Below, piece after piece: positions 7,776 through 16,266 of a stretch of DNA of 64,000 nt. A model generated the notes under the pieces. The model did no database searches. It was given only the letters and a program-made list of their open reading frames with translations, and was not told where the DNA came from. Position numbers and translations under genes: made by a program. Source of the DNA: Rhodobacteraceae bacterium Alg238-R152 (lineage in GTDB: Bacteria > Pseudomonadota > Alphaproteobacteria > Rhodobacterales > Rhodobacteraceae); the NCBI GenBank assembly GCA_900537125.1, contig UNRJ01000010.1:1-64000 (forward strand), in the 5' to 3' direction. Position 1 is the stretch's first letter. Each line of letters opens with the position of its first letter.

Positions 7776-7956
7776 TTGCAGCCCCCGTAAGGTAGCCGGC
7801 GATTGCTCCGATAGCCACTGCTACCTCTACAGGCCCCACGAATCCTCCCTCTGGGATCCAAGAGAAAAAGTAACTACTCGCGATGTTACTATTGTAGGCG
7901 GTCATCGCACCAAGAAATAGCCCGCTCAATCCAAGCAAAAAAGACTTACTATTCAC
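7768..7956 (-). CDS. Small two-helix membrane protein of unknown function (62 residues)
   Basis: Two hydrophobic segments, SFLLGLSGLFLGAMTAY and VGPVEVAVAIGAIAGYLTGA, separated by a short loop SNIASSYFFSWIPEGG: a hairpin membrane protein with glycine-rich helices. The start is a GTG preceded by AGGTGGGAA. The stop overlaps the ATG of the next small membrane gene. No family is recognised; the pair looks like a bicistronic unit behind an AT-rich upstream region. Confidence 0.58.
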   Translation of the reverse strand: MNSKSFLLGLSGLFLGAMTAYNSNIASSYFFSWIPEGGFVGPVEVAVAIGAIAGYLTGAANA

Positions 7957-8205
7957 TTCCCACCTGCACTTACGTTAAACCTTAATCAATAAGCATCCTA
8001 ATTTCTTCATACATTTTGACAATTTTCAACCAAAAACTGTTGAAAGCGACCAAAGCACGCCTTCCGAATGCACAAATACTCTAAGCCATGCTAATCTAAA
8101 CAAGTTTCATCTCGGAAGTTTCCTCGTCTTCTCAATAGGTCAATTAGTAAGTTTGAGAAACCACTGAAATGAAATAACAATATGCCTTAATTAATTCAAT
8201 TCACC
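7957..8205. other. AT-rich spacer without genes
   Basis: Noticeably richer in A and T than the flanking genes, with stretches such as TTAATTAATTCAATTC. It should contain the promoter of the two small membrane genes, but no -35/-10 pair is good enough to name. No open frame of note. Confidence 0.5.
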
Positions 8206-8919
8206 TCACCCAATCACCATATCCCCAGCCAGACCAAGCGCGAACCCGGCCACAGCCCCCAACGCGGGCGAATAGGCCCCGCTCTCATGCGCTTCCGGCG
8301 CGATGTCCTGAAACACCAGATACAAGATCCCACCGGCGGCAAATATCGTGATCGCCCCCAGCGTCTCCGGATCATCCGCCAAAAACGCAAAACCAAGCAA
8401 CGCGCAGAGCGGCCCCAACCCGGCCAACGCGACAAACACCAACAGCACCTTGGCGGCGGGCAACTTCCCTTGCGCCCAAATCTCGCGAAACGCCGCAAAG
8501 CCTTCCGGCAGGTTCTGCAAAAACATCATCGCCGCCAATAGCTTCGCCGTCGCCGCCTCTGTCACCAACAACGCTCCAAGCGCCATGGCCTCAGGCAGAA
8601 AATCCAATAGCATCGCCAGCACCAAAGCCCCGCTGCCACCGGCCTTTGCCAAGGCCGCATCCACCAGCGCAAAACACACGCCCCCGGCCACCAGTAATCC
8701 GACGGCCAGCACCACCGGCAGCACCTCTGCGCCCTTGGGCACCAGCACCAAGGCCACTGCCGAAAGCAACGCCCCGCCGCCAAACGCTGTGATGGATTTT
8801 AAAAACCGCGCCTCCACCGCGCGGTTGGAAATATGTTCAACCCGCGCCAGCACGCCCCCCAGCGGGATCGCCAGACCGGCAAACAAAGACAACAACAGCG
8901 CGTAATGAATGGGTCCCAT
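8206..8919 (-). CDS. ZIP-family divalent metal transporter
   Basis: A 237-residue polytopic membrane protein with about seven to eight helices. Three ZIP-like Pro-Glu signatures are visible: MLLDFLPEAMALGA in the helix IV position (where classical ZIPs have HNxPEG), FLQNLPEGFAAF in helix V, and FQDIAPEAHESG near the C-terminus. The first lacks the usual His, so metal preference is uncertain; zinc, iron or manganese uptake are all possible. It lies 55 bp after cueR on the same strand and may be read from the copper operon or its own promoter. Confidence 0.78.
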   Translation of the reverse strand: MGPIHYALLLSLFAGLAIPLGGVLARVEHISNRAVEARFLKSITAFGGGALLSAVALVLVPKGAEVLPVVLAVGLLVAGGVCFALVDAALAKAGGSGALVLAMLLDFLPEAMALGALLVTEAATAKLLAAMMFLQNLPEGFAAFREIWAQGKLPAAKVLLVFVALAGLGPLCALLGFAFLADDPETLGAITIFAAGGILYLVFQDIAPEAHESGAYSPALGAVAGFALGLAGDMVIG

Positions 8920-8974
8920 GGCGAGATGCTACTACGTCGCCGCCACAGAGCAATCCTTTTGTCACATCAGCGCG

Positions 8975-9361
8975 TTAGCTGCGCCCCAAATCCTCCAAGA
9001 TCGGACAATCCGGCCGCCCGTCGCCCGCGCAATTCGCCACCAGATGGCTCAATGTGCCGCGCATTGCCTGCAAATCCGCAATCTTTCGGTCGATCTCGGT
9101 CAGGTTCTTCTGCGCCACCCGCTTCACGTCCGCGCTGGCCCGCCCCTGATCTTCATAAAGCGCCAGCAACGTCCGGCAATCCTCAATCGAAAACCCAAGC
9201 CCCCGCGCCCGGCCCAGAAACACCAGCTTGTGCTGATCCTTCTCGCTGAAGCTGCGATAGCCGTTGTCGCCCCGCGCCGGGGTCACAAAGCCGATGTCCT
9301 CATAATAGCGAATGGTTTTCGCTGGCAGGCCGGTGTTCTTGGACACTTCCCCGATATTCAT
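8975..9361 (-). CDS. cueR: Cu(I)-responsive MerR-family regulator
   Basis: Senses monovalent copper and activates copA by untwisting a promoter with an overlong spacer. The N-terminal winged helix opens MNIGEVSKNTGLPAKTIRYY, followed by a dimerisation helix. The C-terminal metal loop is NCAGDGRPDC, with Cys111 and Cys119 at the spacing typical of CueR (C-x7-C). Its ATG shares one base with the stop codon of copA (TGATG), so the two are translationally coupled and the regulator lies downstream of its own target. Confidence 0.93.
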   Translation of the reverse strand: MNIGEVSKNTGLPAKTIRYYEDIGFVTPARGDNGYRSFSEKDQHKLVFLGRARGLGFSIEDCRTLLALYEDQGRASADVKRVAQKNLTEIDRKIADLQAMRGTLSHLVANCAGDGRPDCPILEDLGRS

Positions 9362-11835
9362 CACACACCTTCTTTCTTGCTGGCCTGAAAGGCTGGCTGG
9401 ATGCGCCGCAGCCGCAGCGCGTTGGACAGGACAAACACGCTGGAAAGCGCCATCGCCCCCGCGCCCAACATCGGCGACAGCGCTGGCCCGCCAAAGGGCA
9501 CCAGAATGCCCGCCGCCACCGGAATGAGCGCCACGTTGTAGCCAAACGCCCAGAACAGGTTCTCTTTGATATTACGCATCACCCGGCGGCTCAGGTCAAA
9601 TCCGGTCACCACGCCACCCACGTCGCCCGCCATCAACACCACATCCGCCGCCTCAATCGCCACATCCGTGCCGGTGCCAATGGCAATGCCCACATCCGCC
9701 GCTGCCAGGGCTGGCGCGTCGTTGATGCCATCCCCGACAAAGGCCACTTTACCCACCGTGTCGCGCAACTCTTCCAAGGCCGCCACCTTACCATCTGGTA
9801 AGACCTCTGCGACCACATGATCCACGCCCAATTCGCGCGCTAAGGCCCGTGCCGTGCGCTCTGTGTCGCCGGAAATCATCGCAACGGTTTTTCCCAAGTC
9901 ATGCAAGGCTTTAATTGCCGATGCTGATGTCGGCTTTATCGCATCCGCCACCGCAATCACGGCCGCCAGCTTGCCATTTACCGCCACAAATATGGGCGTC
10001 TTACCCACCTCACCAAACCCCTGTGCCCGCGCCTCGAGACCACCCAACGGCACTTCCAGTGCCATCATCAACCGCGCTGCACCCACAGCCACCTGTGCGC
10101 CTTCCACAGTGCCAATCAGCCCATGTCCAACCCGCACCTCCAAGTTTTCACAGACCGCAACCTCCAGCCCACGCGCCGCCGCTTCCGCCACTATCGCGCG
10201 TGCCAATGGATGTTCGGATTGCACCTCCATCGACGCCACCTGCGCCAGCACCGCTTCTTCGTCAAAGCCCTCGGCCAGCACAATATCCGTCACCGATGGT
10301 TTGCCCATGGTCAGCGTACCGGTCTTATCAAACGCCACCACGTCACAGTCCCGCAGCCCTTGCAGCGCATCCCCTTTGCGGAACAACACGCCCAACTGCG
10401 CCGCGCGTCCGGTGCCCACCATAATCGAAGTTGGCGTTGCTAATCCCATGGCACAGGGACAAGCAATGATCAGCACGGCCACGGCCGCCACCAACGCGTA
10501 GCCCAAGCGCGGCTCCGGCCCGACCAGCATCCAGACCACAAAGGTCGCCGCCGCAATCATCATCACCGCCGGCACAAACACCGCCGTGATCCGGTCGACA
10601 AGGTTCTGGATCGGCAGCTTCGCCCCCTGCGCCTGTCGCACCATATCGATGATCTGCGCCAGCATCGTGTCACGCCCAACCTGCTCCGCCTCATAGCGCA
10701 GCACCCCCGCGCCATTCACCGTGCCTGCGATCACCGCTGCGCCTTCGGCTTTCTCCACCGGCACCGGCTCACCCGAAATCATCGCCTCATCCACAAAGGA
10801 TGTGCCATCCAACACGCGGCCATCCACGGCCACCCGTTCTCCCGGTCGCAAGTGCAGCACATCGCCCACGGCAAGCTCTTCTATCGGCAGCTCGCAAATG
10901 TCGCCTTTGCGCTCCACTCGCGCCACACGCGGCTGCAAGCCCACAAGCGCCTGAATAGCCGCGCCTGTACGCCCCTTGGCCCGCGCCTCCATCCAGCGCC
11001 CTGCAAGGATCAGCACCACAATCACAGCCGCCGCTTCAAAATACACATTGGCCGTGCCTGCAGGCAGCATCCCCGGCGCAAAGGTCGACACCACCGAGAA
11101 CAGATAGGCCGCCCCTGTGCCCAGGGCGACCAGCGAATTCATCTCTGGCGCACCTTTCAAAAGCGCCAGAATGCCTTTGGCGTAAAACTCCCGCCCCGGC
11201 CCGATCAGCAGAAGCGTAGTCAGCACAAACTGGAACAGATAACTGTTCTGCATCCCTACATTGGCCATCAGCCAATGATGAAACGCGGGCACCATATGTC
11301 CGCCCATCTCGATGCAAAACACCGGAAACGCCAAAACCGCCGCCAGCAGAACCCGCCGCTTGGCCGCCTTAGCCTCTTCCTCTTTCCGATCTGATATGTC
11401 TTCCGACACGCCGTTGTCCGGCACCCGTGCCGGATAGCCCGCCCGTGTGCTCAGTGCCGCAATTTGGTTGGCTGTGATCGCCCCTTCCAAGTAACGCACC
11501 CTCGCGCTTTCACTGGCAAAGTTGATTTCCACAGACAGCACGCCTTCTCCTGTTGCCATTGCCGCCTCTGCCCGGCGCACGCAGCCGGCACAGGTCATGC
11601 CGCCCACTTCCAGCGTTACCGTGGCTTCCCGCGCCGGGTAGCCTGCGGACCTCAGCGCCGCAATCACGCCGTCGCGCACCGCGTCATCCACAAACGCCAC
11701 CCGCGCTGAGGTGTCGGCCAAATTAACGCTGGCCTCTTGCACACCTGCAACACCGGCCATCGCCTTCTGTGCGCGGTTCACACACCCCGCACAGCTCAGC
11801 CCGTCCACCTGAAAATTCAACACATGCGCCGTCAT
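9361..11835 (-). CDS. copA: Cu+-exporting P1B-type ATPase
   Basis: Exports cytosolic Cu(I) across the inner membrane. It carries two N-terminal heavy-metal-associated domains (GLSCAGC near residue 15 and VGGMTCAGC near 80), the actuator motif ISGEPVPVEK, the transmembrane CPC motif in IIACPCAMGLATPTS (about residue 457), the phosphorylated Asp in DKTGTLT (about 498), and the hinge motif GDGINDAPALAAADVGIAIG near 700. At 824 residues it is full length. It is first in an operon with cueR, behind a CueR-type promoter. Confidence 0.96.
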   Translation of the reverse strand: MTAHVLNFQVDGLSCAGCVNRAQKAMAGVAGVQEASVNLADTSARVAFVDDAVRDGVIAALRSAGYPAREATVTLEVGGMTCAGCVRRAEAAMATGEGVLSVEINFASESARVRYLEGAITANQIAALSTRAGYPARVPDNGVSEDISDRKEEEAKAAKRRVLLAAVLAFPVFCIEMGGHMVPAFHHWLMANVGMQNSYLFQFVLTTLLLIGPGREFYAKGILALLKGAPEMNSLVALGTGAAYLFSVVSTFAPGMLPAGTANVYFEAAAVIVVLILAGRWMEARAKGRTGAAIQALVGLQPRVARVERKGDICELPIEELAVGDVLHLRPGERVAVDGRVLDGTSFVDEAMISGEPVPVEKAEGAAVIAGTVNGAGVLRYEAEQVGRDTMLAQIIDMVRQAQGAKLPIQNLVDRITAVFVPAVMMIAAATFVVWMLVGPEPRLGYALVAAVAVLIIACPCAMGLATPTSIMVGTGRAAQLGVLFRKGDALQGLRDCDVVAFDKTGTLTMGKPSVTDIVLAEGFDEEAVLAQVASMEVQSEHPLARAIVAEAAARGLEVAVCENLEVRVGHGLIGTVEGAQVAVGAARLMMALEVPLGGLEARAQGFGEVGKTPIFVAVNGKLAAVIAVADAIKPTSASAIKALHDLGKTVAMISGDTERTARALARELGVDHVVAEVLPDGKVAALEELRDTVGKVAFVGDGINDAPALAAADVGIAIGTGTDVAIEAADVVLMAGDVGGVVTGFDLSRRVMRNIKENLFWAFGYNVALIPVAAGILVPFGGPALSPMLGAGAMALSSVFVLSNALRLRRIQPAFQASKKEGV

Positions 11836-11871
11836 CGACTCGCCTCGTTCTGATCTCTTGTTCGACTACAT

Positions 11872-11902
11872 CACATAAAGGTTCCAGTCACAGGAGGGTC
11901 AA
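11872..11902 (-). promoter_or_regulatory. CueR-type promoter of copA (19-bp spacer)
   Basis: On the minus strand TTGACC is separated by exactly 19 bp from TATGTG, the overlong spacer that is the hallmark of MerR/CueR-activated promoters. The spacer includes CCTCC and GGAACC around a TGTGACT centre, an imperfect dyad compared with the usual CueR site. Position, spacing and the copA-cueR context support it; the dyad is weak. Confidence 0.65.
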
Positions 11903-12047
11903 GCGGGTAAACGCTTTTTGACCCCCCCTTCAAGCCCACCCGTTAATCTGTTGTTTATGTTAATAAATTCGAACGATCTGTATCATGCGTACCCAACAAA
12001 CACTCGAGAAAAGACCCCCAAACCCAATTTCCAGTTTGATCTTCTAT

Positions 12048-12068
12048 TTAATTTGATCCACAAATTAA
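12048..12068. promoter_or_regulatory. XylR operator before xylBA
   Basis: A perfect inverted repeat TTAATTTG-N5-CAAATTAA, located 26 bp before the xylB start. The same site recurs upstream of xylF (19102-19122) with one changed base in the arm, and the two loci encode one pathway with a ROK repressor gene between them. It is therefore very probably the binding site of that repressor. GAGGAGGAG, the xylB ribosome-binding site, lies between operator and start. Confidence 0.8.
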
Positions 12069-12093
12069 GTTAGGAAACCTGAGGAGGAGCCCC

Positions 12094-13548
12094 ATGTTCG
12101 TGGGAATTGATCTGGGCACGTCTGGAGTGCGCGCCCTGCTGATTGACGCGTCCCAACGTGTCATCGGCACAAAAGAAGCCCCTGTGGACACGGCCCGCCC
12201 GCACTCCGGCTGGAGTGAACAGCTGCAGTCGGACTGGATCACCGCCACCAAAGCGGTGTTTGCCGAGCTAAAAGCGGACCACCCCGCCGAGCTCGCCGCC
12301 CTCCAAGGCATGGGCGTCTCAGGCCACATGCATGGCGCCAATCTTCTAGATAAAAACGGCACGCCCCTGCGCCCCTGCATGATGTGGAACGACACCCGCT
12401 CTGCCGCACAGGCCGCCAACCTCGACGCCACCGATCAGGTCCGCGACCTGTCTGGCAATATCGTATTCCCCGGCTTCACTGCCCCCAAGGTGGCTTGGGT
12501 TGCCGAAAATGAGCCGGACACCTTTGCCAAAACCGCCAAAGTCCTGCTGCCCAAAGACTTCCTGAACTTCTGGTTCACCGGTGTCTACGCCTCCGACATG
12601 TCCGATTCCGCCGGCACAAGCTGGCTCGACGTCGGCGCCCGCGACTGGTCTGAAACGCTGCTCACCGCCTCCGGTATACGCCGTGATCAGATGCCGGACC
12701 TGTTTGAAGGCTCCGACGCCATCGGCACCGTGCGCGACGAAATAGCTGCCGAACTCGGCCTGCCCAAAGGCGTGATTGTCGCCGCTGGCGCGGGCGACAA
12801 CGCCGCCGCCGCCTGTGGCATTGGCGCATTAAACGAAGGCGGCGGATTTGTCAGCTTAGGCACCTCCGGCGTCTTGCTCACGGGCCGCGACGCTTATGCG
12901 CCCAAGCCAGAAAGCGCCGTGCACACTTTCTGCCACGCCATTCCAAATCGCTGGTACCAAATGGGCGTCATTCTCGCGGCCACCGACAGCCTCAACTGGC
13001 TCTCGCGAAATCTGCAAGAGACCCCCGCCAACCTCACAAACCTGCTCGGCGACAGCATCGATGGCCCCAGTGCCATGCGCTTCCTGCCCTACTTGTCGGG
13101 AGAGCGCACCCCACACAACGACGCCACCATGCGCGGTGCCTTCTTGAACATCGACATTGATGCAGGCCACGCCGCCCTCACCCAAGCGGTGCTTGAGGGC
13201 GTGAGCTTCGCTCTGCGTGACAACCTCGAGGCGCTGAAATCCACCGGCGCTGATCTGCAAAGCCTGATCGCCATCGGCGGCGGCAGCCAGTCGCCCTATT
13301 GGGTCGAACTCATCGCCACGCTGCTCGACCTGCCGATCTCCTTGCCCAAGGCAGGTGAGTTTGGCGCAGCACTTGGCGCCGCCCGCTTGGCCATCTGCGC
13401 CGCCACAAACGCCGATCCTGAGGCCGTTATGACCAGGCCACGGATCGCCACAACCGTTTCCCCCCGCAGTGATCTGCGCGACGCATACGAGGACGCCTAT
13501 GCGAACTTCGTCACTCTGTACCCCGGCATAAAGGCCCTGACACAATGA
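12094..13548 (+). CDS. xylB: Xylulokinase
   Basis: Phosphorylates D-xylulose to xylulose 5-phosphate for the pentose phosphate pathway. It is an FGGY-family kinase of 484 residues. It starts [18 protein letters not shown] (phosphate-1 loop), shows GVSGHMHGA and MMWNDTRS near residues 70 and 95 (substrate contacts typical of XylB), and has the adenosine-site motif [10 protein letters not shown] near 390. A strong GAGGAGG precedes the ATG. The stop overlaps the xylA start by four bases (ATGA). Confidence 0.95.
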   Translation: MFVGIDLGTSGVRALLIDASQRVIGTKEAPVDTARPHSGWSEQLQSDWITATKAVFAELKADHPAELAALQGMGVSGHMHGANLLDKNGTPLRPCMMWNDTRSAAQAANLDATDQVRDLSGNIVFPGFTAPKVAWVAENEPDTFAKTAKVLLPKDFLNFWFTGVYASDMSDSAGTSWLDVGARDWSETLLTASGIRRDQMPDLFEGSDAIGTVRDEIAAELGLPKGVIVAAGAGDNAAAACGIGALNEGGGFVSLGTSGVLLTGRDAYAPKPESAVHTFCHAIPNRWYQMGVILAATDSLNWLSRNLQETPANLTNLLGDSIDGPSAMRFLPYLSGERTPHNDATMRGAFLNIDIDAGHAALTQAVLEGVSFALRDNLEALKSTGADLQSLIAIGGGSQSPYWVELIATLLDLPISLPKAGEFGAALGAARLAICAATNADPEAVMTRPRIATTVSPRSDLRDAYEDAYANFVTLYPGIKALTQ

Positions 13549-14849
13549 CCGATTTCTTCAAAAACATCGCCCCCGCCCAATATGAAGGGCCGGACAGCAG
13601 CAACCCTATGGCCTTCCACCACTACAACCCCGATGAGGTTGTTATGGGCAAACGCATGAAAGACCATCTGCGCTTTGCCGTGGCCTACTGGCACAGCTTT
13701 GCCTGGGAAGGCGGCGACCCCTTTGGCGGCCAAACTTTTGAGCGCCCCTGGCACCCGCAAACCCGCATGGACACGGCCAAGGTCAAAGCCGACGCGGCCT
13801 TTGAAATGTTTGACATCCTGCAACAGCCTTACTTCTGCTGGCACGATGCAGATGTGCGCCCCGAGGGTGACAGCTTTGCCGAAAGCCTGAGGAACTTTGA
13901 AGAGATCATTGATTACTTTGAAGAAAAGATGAGAACACGTTCCGTGAAACTGCTCTGGGGCACCGCCAATATGTTCAGCCACCGCCGCTGGATGGGTGGC
14001 GCGTCCACCAACCCGGACCCGGATGTCTTCGCCTACTCCGCCGCCACCGTGAAAACCTGCATGGACGCCACCAAACGTCTGGGCGGCGAAAACTACGTGC
14101 TCTGGGGTGGCCGCGAAGGCTACGAAACCCTGCTCAACACCGACATGGGCCGCGAGCTCGACAACATGGGCCGCTTCCTCAACATGGTGGTGGACTACAA
14201 ACACAAAATTGGCTTTGAAGGTACCATCCTTGTGGAGCCCAAACCGCAAGAGCCGTCCAAGCATCAATACGACTTTGACGCCGCCACTTGCTACGGCTTC
14301 CTTAAAAAGTATGGGTTGGAAAACGAAGTCAAACTCAACCTCGAGCAAGGCCATGCCATCCTCGCCGGTCACAGCTTTGAGCATGAGATCGCCACCGCCG
14401 CCGCCCTTGGCGTGCTCGGTTCCATCGACATGAACCGCAACGACTATCAATCCGGCTGGGACACCGACCAGTTCCCCAACTCCGTGCCCGAAGTTGCGCT
14501 GGCCTACTATCACATACTCAAAGACGGCGGCCTCAAGACCGGCGGCACCAACTTTGACGCCAAACTGCGCCGCCAATCCTTGGAGGCCAAAGACCTGATC
14601 GCAGGCCACATCGGCGCCATGGACGTCTGCGCCCGCGGCCTGAAAGCTGCGGCTGCAATGGTCGAAGATGGCGGCCTAGAGGATGCTCTGTCCGAGCGCT
14701 ACACCGGTTGGGACACAGACGCAGCCAAGACCATGTTGGCTGGCGGTCTGGACGGCACATTCGACGACGTGATGAGCGGTAAGATCAACCCCACGCCCAA
14801 ATCCGGCCGACAAGAGATCCTAGAAAACTACGTGAACCGCTTTGTGTAA
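13545..14849 (+). CDS. xylA: Xylose isomerase
   Basis: Interconverts D-xylose and D-xylulose. The 434 residues carry the signatures of the large (class II) enzymes: the [18 protein letters not shown] segment near residue 43, [11 protein letters not shown] with the catalytic-site His near 99, the metal ligand region LVEPKPQEP, and NLEQGHA. Metal ligands Glu, His and Asp continue in [19 protein letters not shown]. It overlaps xylB by four bases and is controlled with it by the operator upstream. Confidence 0.96.
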   Translation: MTDFFKNIAPAQYEGPDSSNPMAFHHYNPDEVVMGKRMKDHLRFAVAYWHSFAWEGGDPFGGQTFERPWHPQTRMDTAKVKADAAFEMFDILQQPYFCWHDADVRPEGDSFAESLRNFEEIIDYFEEKMRTRSVKLLWGTANMFSHRRWMGGASTNPDPDVFAYSAATVKTCMDATKRLGGENYVLWGGREGYETLLNTDMGRELDNMGRFLNMVVDYKHKIGFEGTILVEPKPQEPSKHQYDFDAATCYGFLKKYGLENEVKLNLEQGHAILAGHSFEHEIATAAALGVLGSIDMNRNDYQSGWDTDQFPNSVPEVALAYYHILKDGGLKTGGTNFDAKLRRQSLEAKDLIAGHIGAMDVCARGLKAAAAMVEDGGLEDALSERYTGWDTDAAKTMLAGGLDGTFDDVMSGKINPTPKSGRQEILENYVNRFV

Positions 14850-14942
14850 TATCTTGTTTCAAAACCGTTATTGATCCAAGATATACTGGCCTTTCGCGCA
14901 TATTCTCCTGCGCGGAGGGCTTTTCTAAATGAAAGACCCGCC

Positions 14943-16253
14943 ATGCGCCCTTTGATGCTCACAGCTGCTTTCCTGCCCGCACTCGCCAGCGCCTCACCGC
15001 TGCCAAAGGCGGACGCCACCTTCCCGGCGCAGGATGTGACCGAGGTTGAGCTGGGCTGGCAACTGTTCTACGATCCGATCCTGTCCGGTAACCGCTCCGT
15101 GGCCTGTGCAACCTGCCACCACCCGGATTTGGGCACCTCTGATGGGGTGTCTCTGGGGTTTGGCGACGGCGCATCCGGTCTGGGTCTGGCGCGCAAAATT
15201 GATCCGCAAAACCCACCCGAAAAACGCATCCCGCGCAACGCCCCCGCATTGTGGAACCTTGGCGCCACCGAATTCACTGTGTTCTTCCATGATGGCCGTT
15301 TAGAGGACGACCCCACCCGCCCCTCCGGCATCCGCACCCCTTTGGGCAGCGAGATGGAAATGGGCTTTGACAACGCGTTGGCCGCGCAAGCCATGTTCCC
15401 CGTACTGTCGGGGGACGAAATGGCGGGGCACTACTCTGAAAACGATGTAAGCCAAGCTGTCCGCCTAGGCCAACTCACTGGCCCCGGCGGCGCCTGGGAC
15501 ATCCTTGCCAAACGAGTTGAGGTCATCCCCGCCTATCGCACCGCCTTTGACGGCGTCATCGGCGCAGAGGAACCGATCAAATTCCACCACATCGCCAACG
15601 CGCTTGCCGCGTTCATCGCCTTTGAATGGCGCGCGGATAGCTCCGCCTTTGACGCCTTCCTGCGCGACGGCACGCCGCTCGCCACCAACGCCGCCGCCGG
15701 CATGAACCTCTTCTACGGCAAAGCCCAATGCGGCACCTGCCATGCTGGCCAATTTCAAACCAACCACAGCTTCCACGCCATTGCCTTACCGCAAATCGGC
15801 CCCGGGAAAGCCGCGCCGTTTGAAAACCACAACCGCGACGTCGGCCGGGGCCGCGTGACCGGCCGAGCGGAAGACTTCTACCGCTTCCGCACGCCAAGCT
15901 TACGCAACATAACGCAGACCGCGCCATACGGCCACAACGGGGCATACACCGCACTGGAGGCCATGGTGCGTCACCACCTTGATCCGGTGGGGTCGCTCAA
16001 GGCCTACGCAGAGGACAACACAACCTACTCCGATGGAGAATTTAACACAGATTTCAAACTCATGCAGGATGATCCTGAAGTGATTGAAATCGCCGCTGCC
16101 AACGAACTTTCGCCGATAGACCTCACCGATCAAGAGGTCACGCAGATCCTCGCCTTCCTCGAAAGCCTCACGGATTACGATGCCATCCAAGGTCGCCTCG
16201 GCGTACCGGATGCGGTGCCTTCCGGCTTGCCGATGGATCAGCTTTCCAACTGA
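14943..16253 (+). CDS. Periplasmic di-heme cytochrome c peroxidase (CcpA/MauG family)
   Basis: A secreted c-type cytochrome of 436 residues. A signal peptide (MRPLMLTAAFLPALASASP) is followed by the first heme site ACATCHH (about residue 55, His ligand 59) and the second CGTCHAG (about 263). Arrangement and length fit the bacterial di-heme peroxidase/MauG family, which reduces hydrogen peroxide or oxidises protein residues. The start is the ATG at the signal peptide, 24 codons inside a longer open frame. It follows xylA on the same strand after about 90 bp, so it may be in or just behind the xylose operon. A link to sugar metabolism is not established. Confidence 0.83.
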   Translation: MRPLMLTAAFLPALASASPLPKADATFPAQDVTEVELGWQLFYDPILSGNRSVACATCHHPDLGTSDGVSLGFGDGASGLGLARKIDPQNPPEKRIPRNAPALWNLGATEFTVFFHDGRLEDDPTRPSGIRTPLGSEMEMGFDNALAAQAMFPVLSGDEMAGHYSENDVSQAVRLGQLTGPGGAWDILAKRVEVIPAYRTAFDGVIGAEEPIKFHHIANALAAFIAFEWRADSSAFDAFLRDGTPLATNAAAGMNLFYGKAQCGTCHAGQFQTNHSFHAIALPQIGPGKAAPFENHNRDVGRGRVTGRAEDFYRFRTPSLRNITQTAPYGHNGAYTALEAMVRHHLDPVGSLKAYAEDNTTYSDGEFNTDFKLMQDDPEVIEIAAANELSPIDLTDQEVTQILAFLESLTDYDAIQGRLGVPDAVPSGLPMDQLSN

Positions 16254-16266
16254 ACCACGCGTCCAA

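Noticed and set aside
13497..14609. A 370-residue minus-strand open frame opposite xylA
   Set aside because: An antisense shadow of xylose isomerase with no start signal and no recognisable domain.
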